Shown here: positions 1 to 4,276 of the stretch, one piece after another
Numbering within the stretch: the first letter of the stretch is position 1
Layout of the letters: the number at the start of each line of letters is the position of its first letter
Source of the DNA: an uncultured Coriobacteriaceae bacterium
GTDB taxonomy: Bacteria; Actinomycetota; Coriobacteriia; Coriobacteriales; Atopobiaceae
Direction: 5' to 3'
DNA: 5,536 nt
Assembly (NCBI GenBank): GCA_900549525.1
Contig: UWSJ01000100.1
Location: 1-5,536 of the forward strand
Made by a program: the position numbers and the translations under genes
The notes under the pieces: model-generated
Databases searched by the model: none
Told to the model about the DNA's origin: nothing
What the model saw: the letters and a program-made list of their open reading frames with translations, nothing else

Positions 1-1103
1 AGGCGGGCGATGGGCGCCTTGGTGGCGTTGGCGTCCTCGACGAGCTGCACGATCTTGGCGAGGCTCGTGTCCGTCCCCACGCGGGTGGCTCGGAAGGTGA
101 AGGTACCCGTGCGGTTGATGGTGGCGGCGTTCACGGTGTCGCCCGTGGTCTTCTCGACCGGAATGGACTCGCCGGTAAGGGCGCTCTCGTCCACCGAGCT
201 CGTGCCCTCGAGCACAACGCCGTCTACCGGCAGGCTCTCGCCCGGGCGCACGCGGATCACGTCGCCGGGCTGGAGCTGCTCGGCCGGGACGTCTTTCTCG
301 GCACCGTCGCCCGTGACCAGGTGCGCCGTCTTCGGCGCGAGGTCGATGAGCTTCTCGAGGGCGCCGCCGGTCTTGGCCTTGGAGCGCGTCTCGAGGTACT
401 TGCCCACGGTCACGAGCGTGAGGATGGTGCCCGCGCTCTCGAGGTAGAGGTTGTCCATGGCCGTCATGTCCGCCATCATGGCGTCGCCCATGGCGTACTG
501 GTCGGCCATGACGTACATGGCGTAGATGCTCCAGGCCACGCTCGCACCCGCACCGATGGCGATAAGCGCGTCCATGGTGGGCGCGCGGTGCGCGAGGCTC
601 TTGAAGCCGTTGGTGAAGTAGGAGCGGTTCTCGTAGAGGATGGGCAGCAGGAGCAGCAGCTCGGTGAGGGCGAGCGTCATCGAATGCATATGATCGCCCA
701 GGGCACTGGGCAGCGGCCAGCCAAACATGTGACCCATCCCGATATAGAACAGCGGGACGAGAAACACGATGGACACGACGAGGCGCGTGCGCATGGCATC
801 GGCCGCGGCGTCGAGCTTCTTGGTGGGGTTCTCGAGTTCGGACGCCTGCGCTCGTACGCCTCCCGAAGCCGCGCCTGCCACCGTGCCCACATCCTGGGGC
901 GTGGCCGAGTAGCCCGCGCGGTCGACCGCCCGGCAGATGTCGTCTGCCGAGATGGCTTTCTCGTCGTATTCGACCACCATCGACCCGGAGAGCAGGTTGA
1001 CGGCAACGTCGGAGACGCCCGCAACCCCGCTCACCGCCTTCTCCACGTGGGCCTGGCACGACGCGCAGGTCATGCCTCCCACGTCGAACTTCTCGTGTGC
1101 CAC
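1..1103 (-). CDS. copA: Copper-exporting P-type ATPase CopA, N-terminal 367 residues (runs off the window)
   Basis: P1B-type ATPase that pumps Cu(I) out across the cytoplasmic membrane. Translated from GTG at 1103, it opens with one heavy-metal-associated domain (residues 4-70) carrying the GMTCASC metal motif at 10-16, with Cys13 and Cys16 as copper ligands. An Ala-rich linker (about 71-100) follows. Hydrophobic segments lie at about 107-128, 143-157, 177-199 and 220-237. The actuator domain holds GESLPVDG (288-295) and the dephosphorylation motif TGES (310-313). The frame is open to the window edge; the CPC ion site and DKTGT phosphorylation site must lie beyond it. GTG is chosen because GGGAGG sits 5 nt upstream and the HMA domain starts at once. 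An in-frame ATG at 1151 would add 16 residues but has poor ribosome-site spacing. The outward loops are Met/His-rich. Family assignment is secure; Cu(I) rather than Ag(I) as main substrate is inferred from the family and the operator. Confidence 0.96.
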   Translation of the reverse strand, partial: MAHEKFDVGGMTCASCQAHVEKAVSGVAGVSDVAVNLLSGSMVVEYDEKAISADDICRAVDRAGYSATPQDVGTVAGAASGGVRAQASELENPTKKLDAAADAMRTRLVVSIVFLVPLFYIGMGHMFGWPLPSALGDHMHSMTLALTELLLLLPILYENRSYFTNGFKSLAHRAPTMDALIAIGAGASVAWSIYAMYVMADQYAMGDAMMADMTAMDNLYLESAGTILTLVTVGKYLETRSKAKTGGALEKLIDLAPKTAHLVTGDGAEKDVPAEQLQPGDVIRVRPGESLPVDGVVLEGTSSVDESALTGESIPVEKTTGDTVNAATINRTGTFTFRATRVGTDTSLAKIVQLVEDANATKAPIAR

Positions 1104-1108
1104 GGTTT

Positions 1109-1114
1109 CCTCCC
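1109..1114 (-). promoter_or_regulatory. Ribosome binding site of copA
   Basis: On the minus strand this reads GGGAGG and is followed by AAACC and then GTG at 1103. The strong match to the anti-Shine-Dalgarno sequence at 5-nt spacing decides for the GTG start over the in-frame upstream ATG at 1151. Confidence 0.85.
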
Positions 1115-1171
1115 TGCTGGAATGCCGCACGGCCCCCTGGCCGCAAGGCATCCTGTCTCTTGCCGCAGGGT

Positions 1172-1202
1172 AGTATATACCCCTCCCCCCGGGGGTAGGC
1201 AA
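1172..1202 (-). promoter_or_regulatory. Predicted copA promoter (-35 TTGCCT, 19-bp spacer, -10 TATACT)
   Basis: On the minus strand TTGCCT (1202-1197) is followed by exactly 19 bp and then TATACT (1177-1172). This predicts a start near 1165 and a leader of about 62 nt before the GTG at 1103. The -35 box is mediocre and the spacer is longer than the usual 17 bp, which suits a regulated promoter. The spacer is almost entirely filled by a G/C palindrome (separate entry). The assignment rests on sequence match only. Confidence 0.6.
1178..1197. promoter_or_regulatory. Copper-sensor operator, CsoR-like G/C palindrome
   Basis: The plus strand reads TACCCC, then an 8-nt C-rich centre, then GGGGTA: a perfect 6-bp inverted repeat with a CCCCCGGGGG core at 1186-1195. 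TACCC/GGGTA ends around a G/C-rich centre are the recognised style of CsoR/RcnR-family operators ahead of copper-export genes. Its place between -35 and -10 implies apo-repressor would block polymerase until Cu(I) binds. No csoR gene is in the window. A MerR-family CueR site is the alternative, because CueR uses 19-bp spacers, but CueR half-sites (ACCTTCC type) do not match well. Confidence 0.68.
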
Positions 1203-1231
1203 TTTTGTCTCATGGCTTTTGTTGTGTCGCG

Positions 1232-1299
1232 GTGCGGCCACGTCACGGTGTCGTGCCGCACGGCTGTGTGGCCGCGCCATTCCGCCACGTCGTGCGGCC
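1232..1299. repeat. Two adjacent G/C-rich inverted repeats
   Basis: GTGCGGC (1232-1238) pairs with GCCGCAC (1255-1261), and GGCCGC (1270-1275) pairs with GCGGCC (1294-1299). Parts of the two hairpins resemble each other, since GCCACGTC occurs in both. The stretch could fold in RNA or be a degenerate repeat. No T-run follows on either strand, so it is not a classical terminator. Confidence 0.4.
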
Positions 1300-1343
1300 G
1301 TCTTGCTCCGTCGCATCGCGGTGCCGTGTCACTAAGTACGCGC

Positions 1344-1374
1344 CTCGATGCCCCAAAACGCGTGCTTTGCACGA
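1344..1374 (+). repeat. Left arm of a 31-bp imperfect inverted repeat pair
   Basis: The arm has the form TCGATGCCCCA, 10 variable bases, TTTGCACGA. It matches the reverse complement of 1530-1560 at about 23 of 31 positions, with the outer 11 and inner 9 bases identical and the middle diverged. The 16 bases at its inner end (from 1364) also resemble the reverse complement of 1588-1602, so at least two and a half copies exist here. Confidence 0.65.
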
Positions 1375-1529
1375 TACGAACGGTGGATGTCACCAGCAAA
1401 GCGTTGGCCTGCCGTACGCGAGAGGACAGCCCCTCTCCCCCACAAGCTATCTACTTCGTCTATTTTGGAGACATGCTCGACGGCGAGCGACCACTTGATC
1501 CGAACCCCTCTCGCGCAGGACAGACGTGG

Positions 1530-1560
1530 TCGTGCAAACGTCGGCATCTGGGGCATCGAA
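1530..1560 (-). repeat. Right arm of the 31-bp imperfect inverted repeat pair
   Basis: On the minus strand it reads TTCGATGCCCCA, 10 variable bases, TTTGCACGA, mirroring 1344-1374. The arms enclose 155 bp that carry a second, shorter inverted match: CGCGAGAGG at 1417-1425 against its complement at 1507-1515. That second pair sits at unequal distances from its arms, so the symmetry is eroded. No obvious target-site duplication flanks the arms, and no transposase is present. Confidence 0.65.
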
Positions 1561-1587
1561 ATGCGGCTTTATTCGCGCGGGAACCCC

Positions 1588-1609
1588 GAATCGTACAAAG
1601 CCCGGCTTT
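1588..1609. repeat. Degenerate third copy of the TTTGCACGA repeat end plus a 13-bp palindrome
   Basis: The minus strand of 1588-1602 reads GCTTTGTACGATTCG, close to GCTTTGCACGATACG at 1364-1378. Overlapping it, AAAGCC-C-GGCTTT (1597-1609) is a perfect 6-bp palindrome around one base. The two signals together mark this as part of the same repeat family. Confidence 0.45.
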
Positions 1610-1674
1610 CGCGGCAACCGTGCACGCCCCCCATCGGAAGAGGTGACTTAGCACCCCGAGAGCGCCCCGTCGTA

Positions 1675-1785
1675 TGACAGAACCGCCGCTCATGCGGAGG
1701 TGGAGGCTCTCTGCGTGACAGAACCGCCGCTCATGCGGAGGTGGGAACCATCGCGTGACAAAACTAGCACTCATGCGGGACTCGC
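1675..1785 (+). repeat. Three tandem units of a TGACA...CTCATGCGG repeat, period 41 then 40 bp
   Basis: Units begin at 1675, 1716 and 1756. Units 1 and 2 share 29 identical bases from TGACAGAACC through CTCATGCGG to AGGTGG. Unit 3 is diverged (TGACAAAACTAGCA, then CTCATGCGGG). Each of units 1 and 2 contains CCGC-TCAT-GCGG, a 4-bp stem with a 4-base loop. The remainder of each unit is not conserved, so only about 30 bp repeat at a nearly fixed spacing. A weaker relative may start at 1643 (TGAC, then TAGCACCCC). Confidence 0.8.
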
Positions 1786-1904
1786 CTTAGCGTTCCTCGG
1801 CGATGAAAATACCAAACAACGCATCTACCTCGTGGAATGTTGCCGCCCCAGTCAACCGAGGCAGGCGGAGACGACAATACTCGGGTTCGTGCTCAGCACA
1901 AGCG

Positions 1905-1955
1905 AGAGGTTTGTCAACGCGCGGGAATGAGCCCCGCGCGAATGGGAGTTTTGTC
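1905..1955 (-). repeat. Two inverted, degenerate relatives of the TGACA repeat flanking a GC hairpin
   Basis: On the minus strand GACAAAACTCCCATTCGCG starts at 1955 and TGACAAACCTCTCGC starts near 1916. Both resemble unit 3 of the tandem repeat (TGACAAAACT, then CTCATGCGG) in opposite orientation. Between them CGCGCGGG (1918-1925) pairs perfectly with CCCGCGCG (1933-1940) over a 7-nt loop. The hairpin is followed on the plus strand by TTTT at 1949-1952, but 8 nt away and with no plus-strand gene to serve. Confidence 0.45.
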
Positions 1956-2040
1956 GCCACGCAGGCGTCGCACGCGAGACACGGGAGCCACGCGAAAGTC
2001 GCGCGGAAAGGCGCGTCAGCCATCGGCCGCCCATGCGGGC

Positions 2041-2084
2041 AACAAAAAAGCCCCGTGACAGCCGCGAAGACTGCCACGGGGCTC
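2041..2084 (-). terminator. Intrinsic terminator of the SDR-kdgT transcription unit
   Basis: On the minus strand AGCCCCGTG (2083-2075) pairs perfectly with CACGGGGCT (2057-2049). An inner CAG/CTG step tightens the loop, and the stem runs straight into TTTTTT (2049-2044). It lies about 40 bp past the kdgT stop. This is a textbook rho-independent terminator and marks the end of the operon. Confidence 0.93.
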
Positions 2085-2124
2085 GACCCGCAGGCAACGG
2101 GCGGAAGCGTCGCTCCCGAATGGC

Positions 2125-3123
2125 TTACGCCTCGGCCTTGGCCTTGGCGTTGACGGCCGTACCGGGTTTGGCGTTGAAGTTCTTGTACACCCAAGCAGTA
2201 ACGAGCGGGGTCAGGATGGCCGTCACGATGGCGCACGCGGCAACCTGCGCGGTAGCGGTGGCAAGCACGGCACCGCCGAAGGTGGCCTCGTTCACCGTGG
2301 CCATGGCGGCCGGCGTGGCAACGTTGGCACCGGCGCAACTGGAGATGGCCGCGCCAGCAACGCCCGAGCCACCCGTCAGACGGTCGACGAAGACGTTGGG
2401 GATGGCGAAGACGACGGAGCAGAGCACGCCAAGCAGGATGCCGGGCAGGCCGGCGGCGATGAGCTGGCCGAAGGTCATCGTGGAGCCCATGGCGAAGAAC
2501 ACGAGGACGATGATGCCGGAGAGAGCCGGGGCCATCATGCGCTTGAAGCTCGGGAACAGGTTGCCGAGCACGATGCCCACGACGATGGGCAGGATGGCGC
2601 CCACGAGCGTCCAGCCGATGGGGGCCTGACCGGCCGCGCCGAGCACGATCATCGTGACAGGCGGGCCAACGACCAGCGTGGTGATGGCGACGGCGCCGCG
2701 CTCGACCTCAGAGCCCATGTCGCCCATAAGACCAGCGTACATGGCGTTGTTGGCACCCGTGCACGCGGCAAGGATGACCATCGCGGACAGCCCGAAGAGG
2801 TTGTCGTTGAACGCGTAGAGCGTGAGCAGCGCGACGAGGATGACGACGACCTGCTTGGCGATGATGATGATCGCGCCACGGGCGGCGGCGGCAGGGGCGC
2901 TCTTGAACGAGATGGTGGTGCCCACGATGAGCAGGAAGGCACCCACGAGCGGGCTTGCACCCTGCTGGGTCATGCCGAGCGTGAAGCTGCCCAGGGTCTT
3001 GAACAGATCCGGGAACAGCGTGTTGAGCAGGCAGCCCAGAAGCAGCGGGATCAGGATGTTGGCGCCGGGAATCTTGGAGAGCCTGAAGAACGGCTCCTTC
3101 TCGGCGGTGGCAGTAGCGGCCAT
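2125..3123 (-). CDS. kdgT: 2-keto-3-deoxygluconate permease (KdgT family)
   Basis: Cytoplasmic-membrane secondary transporter for 2-keto-3-deoxy-D-gluconate or a similar keto-sugar acid, probably by proton symport as in known members. The 332 residues match the family length (about 330). The N-terminal KIPGANILIPLLLG (17-30) fits the KIPGG...PL.LG opening of enterobacterial KdgT. Other marks are GPPVTMIVLG (153-162), VGAILPIVVGIVLGN (174-188), and GGSGVAGAA plus SSCAGANVATP (251-271), the conserved core. About ten hydrophobic segments alternate with short polar loops; the C-terminal tail (about 317-332) is Ala/Lys-rich. ATG at 3123 is preceded by a weak GTGAG ribosome site 5 nt away. It lies 78 bp after the SDR gene and before a strong terminator, so it ends a two-gene operon. 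The family is well supported, but the exact substrate is inferred. Confidence 0.9.
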   Translation of the reverse strand: MAATATAEKEPFFRLSKIPGANILIPLLLGCLLNTLFPDLFKTLGSFTLGMTQQGASPLVGAFLLIVGTTISFKSAPAAAARGAIIIIAKQVVVILVALLTLYAFNDNLFGLSAMVILAACTGANNAMYAGLMGDMGSEVERGAVAITTLVVGPPVTMIVLGAAGQAPIGWTLVGAILPIVVGIVLGNLFPSFKRMMAPALSGIIVLVFFAMGSTMTFGQLIAAGLPGILLGVLCSVVFAIPNVFVDRLTGGSGVAGAAISSCAGANVATPAAMATVNEATFGGAVLATATAQVAACAIVTAILTPLVTAWVYKNFNAKPGTAVNAKAKAEA

Positions 3124-3143
3124 GGAAACTCACTTTCACGAGA

Positions 3144-3173
3144 CGAGCCCCGACGCGACAGCGCTGGGGCTCG
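3144..3173 (-). promoter_or_regulatory. Intercistronic hairpin between the SDR gene and kdgT
   Basis: CGAGCCCC (3144-3151) pairs perfectly with GGGGCTCG (3166-3173) around a 14-nt loop that can pair further (CGC with GCG). On the minus-strand transcript no T-run follows it, only GTCTCGTGAAAG leading to the kdgT ribosome site about 10 nt on, so it is unlikely to be a full terminator. It could stabilise the SDR message, set the ratio of dehydrogenase to permease, or gate kdgT translation; the choice is inference. Confidence 0.55.
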
Positions 3174-3201
3174 CGAAGAAACAAGACGTGGGGGGCAACG
3201 A

Positions 3202-3954
3202 TTACCCGTCGAGGACGATGCCGCCGTCGCAGTCGCCGATCTCGCCGTTGACGAAGGACGCGGCATCAGAGGCGAAGAACAGCACCATCTGCGCGGGCTC
3301 TGAGGCCTGGGCGGCGCGGCCCAGAGGGATGCCGGCGATGATGCGCTTGGAGTTCTCGTCCGAGAGGATCGAGGTCATGTCGGTGAGGGTGAGCGACGGG
3401 CAGACGGCGTTGGTGCGAATGCCGAACTTGCCGCCCTCCTTGGCGACCGCCTTGGTGAGGCCGTTCACGCCGGCCTTGGAGCTGGCGTAGGCCGCAGTGC
3501 CCAGCAGGCCCCCGCCGATCTTGCCGGCAACGGACGACACGTTGACGATGGAGCCAGCGTGCGCCGCCTTGAAGTGCGGGTACACGGCGCTCATCATCGT
3601 GAACGTACCGGTGAGGTTGATGTCGATCGTGCGCCTCCACTCGGCGTCATCGATCTCGTCGAACTTCTTCGTGGAGATGACGCCGGCGCAGTTGATGAGG
3701 ATGTTGACGCCCGGCACCTCCTCGAAGATCTTGTCGACGGTCTCACGCGCCTTGGCGGCATCGGAGACGTCGAGCTTGTAGAAGTGGTTGCCCTCGCCGC
3801 CGAGCTTCTCGAGGGCCTCCTTGCCCTTCTCCTCGTGACGGGCCAGCAGGACGACGTGACCGCCGCCCTCAACGATGCCCTTGGCAATCTCAAGGCCGAT
3901 GCCCTGAGTGCCGCCGGTGACGATGGCGGTCTTTCCGGTGAAGTCGAAAGCCAT
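3202..3954 (-). CDS. SDR-family NAD(P)-dependent oxidoreductase, probable sugar-acid dehydrogenase
   Basis: Classical short-chain dehydrogenase of 250 residues, the normal length. It shows the nucleotide motif TGGTQGIG (13-20), NCAG (88-91, usual form NNAG), active-site Asn113, Ser141 (or Ser140), and YASSK with Tyr156 and Lys160. Ala38-Arg39 after the second strand, in place of an acidic residue, hints at NADP(H). Ser141 and Tyr156 are 15 residues apart, two more than in FabG. The start at 3954 is chosen over an in-frame ATG at 4035 because GGAG lies 5 nt upstream and the Rossmann fold begins at once. The predicted transcript starts only about 12 nt before 4035. Followed by kdgT, it may act like KduD (keto-deoxyuronate reductase) or a gluconate 5-dehydrogenase, but the sequence alone does not settle the substrate. 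Confidence 0.88.
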   Translation of the reverse strand: MAFDFTGKTAIVTGGTQGIGLEIAKGIVEGGGHVVLLARHEEKGKEALEKLGGEGNHFYKLDVSDAAKARETVDKIFEEVPGVNILINCAGVISTKKFDEIDDAEWRRTIDINLTGTFTMMSAVYPHFKAAHAGSIVNVSSVAGKIGGGLLGTAAYASSKAGVNGLTKAVAKEGGKFGIRTNAVCPSLTLTDMTSILSDENSKRIIAGIPLGRAAQASEPAQMVLFFASDAASFVNGEIGDCDGGIVLDG

Positions 3955-3957
3955 ACT

Positions 3958-3965
3958 CTCTCCCC
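3958..3965 (-). promoter_or_regulatory. Ribosome binding site of the SDR gene
   Basis: The minus strand reads GGGGAGAG ahead of AGT and ATG at 3954, putting the GGAG core 5 nt from the start codon. It decides for the 250-residue form, not a 277-residue form from 4035. Confidence 0.8.
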
Positions 3966-4053
3966 ATTTCTTGAACCAACGCAGGTCGGCCACCCAAAGC
4001 CCGCCCGCGCCTTTCGCTGCACACAATAGGGCCACGTAGGGAATGAGGCGCGC

Positions 4054-4059
4054 ATTATA
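4054..4059 (-). promoter_or_regulatory. -10 box of the SDR-kdgT promoter
   Basis: The minus strand carries a perfect TATAAT, the only one in this AT-poor gap, giving a start near 4047 and a leader of about 93 nt. At 17-bp spacing the -35 position reads CTGCCG, a poor match to TTGACA, so the promoter probably needs an activator; candidate sites lie just upstream. Confidence 0.65.
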
Positions 4060-4100
4060 GACGAGGCGTCGGCTGACGGCAGAAATGGAGCGGTAAACGG

Positions 4101-4132
4101 CAGACGGTCTGATACGGGCCGCAGACGGTATG
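4101..4132. promoter_or_regulatory. Two palindromic sites, 21 bp apart, upstream of the SDR-kdgT promoter
   Basis: CAGAC-G-GTCTG (4101-4111) is a perfect 11-bp palindrome. CAGAC-G-GTATG (4122-4132) repeats it with one mismatch, exactly 21 bp away (two helical turns, same DNA face). They lie about 42-78 bp upstream of the -10 box, which suits an activator. CGG triplets recur throughout 4091-4128. The regulator is unknown; sugar-acid operons are often controlled by GntR, IclR or LacI-type proteins, but no regulator gene is in view. Confidence 0.5.
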
Positions 4133-4170
4133 AAATGTACGCAAATCCGTAGTCATCTGTGTGCAACCTA

Positions 4171-4210
4171 TGAAGAAACCCCCGCCTGCGACCTTCGCAA
4201 ACGGGGGTTT
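4171..4210 (-). terminator. Intrinsic terminator downstream of ppc
   Basis: AAACCCCCG (4176-4184) pairs with CGGGGGTTT (4202-4210). After a two-base internal bulge on each side, TGCGA (4187-4191) pairs with TCGCA (4195-4199) around a 3-nt loop. On the minus strand the stem ends in TTTCTTC. It lies about 70 bp past the ppc stop and separates ppc from the SDR-kdgT unit. The A-rich start on the other side could make it work weakly on the plus strand as well, but no plus-strand gene needs it. Confidence 0.88.
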
Positions 4211-4276
4211 GTGGCTAACGCGTGACCATCGACGCGTGGCGAACCGGACGTCACCAACGCACCATGGACAGGCCCA

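Larger units (their letters stand above)
1203..2040. other. Long gene-poor, repeat-rich intergenic region between the kdgT terminator and the copA promoter
   Basis: About 840 bp hold no reading frame that I can credit. Those present in all frames are Arg/Pro/His/Ser-rich, mutually overlapping, lack domain motifs, and often run into neighbouring genes or repeats. What the region does hold is short repeats. There are G/C inverted repeats at 1232-1299, a 31-bp imperfect inverted repeat pair at 1344-1374 and 1530-1560, and a 13-bp palindrome at 1597-1609. Three tandem units lie at 1675-1785, inverted relatives of them at about 1905-1955, and an 8-bp hairpin at 1918-1940. It may be a decayed locus or a hot spot for non-coding repeats; I cannot tell which. 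Confidence 0.7.

Noticed and set aside
1101..1151. ATG at 1151 as the copA start
   Set aside because: It is in frame, but its ribosome site is poor, it would begin only about 14 nt after the predicted transcript start, and it adds 16 residues not typical of CopA. The GTG at 1103 has a strong GGGAGG.
321..1646. A 441-codon plus-strand reading frame
   Set aside because: It lies mostly antisense to copA, whose minus-strand frame has clear GMTCASC and TGES motifs. The product is His/Arg/Gly-rich with no domain, as expected of a shadow frame in GC-rich DNA.
1332..1677. Small opposing frames beginning MPQ on both strands
   Set aside because: Their similar starts come from the inverted repeat arms (ATGCCCCA) rather than from homologous genes, and they overlap each other on opposite strands.
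1460..1774. A 104-codon minus-strand frame in the intergenic region
   Set aside because: It runs through the tandem repeats, which produce its repeated PPHERRFCH/LRMSGGSV segments. The composition is Arg/Ser/Pro-rich, there is no good ribosome site, and nothing resembles CsoR or another copper protein.
1675..1785. A possible CRISPR array
   Set aside because: There are only three units, the third is diverged, the intervening unique parts are about 11 bp, and no cas gene is present. Spacers of CRISPR length are absent.
1918..1952. Plus-strand terminator (GC hairpin followed by TTTT)
   Set aside because: The T-run is 8 nt from the stem and there is no plus-strand gene upstream to terminate. 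It is listed only as part of a repeat.
1803..2153. A 116-codon plus-strand frame
   Set aside because: It crosses the kdgT terminator hairpin and enters the antisense of kdgT, and it has no recognisable motif.
3955..4035. ATG at 4035 as the SDR start
   Set aside because: The extra 27 residues have no SDR similarity and no ribosome site. The ATG at 3954 has GGGGAG at good spacing and begins directly at the Rossmann fold.
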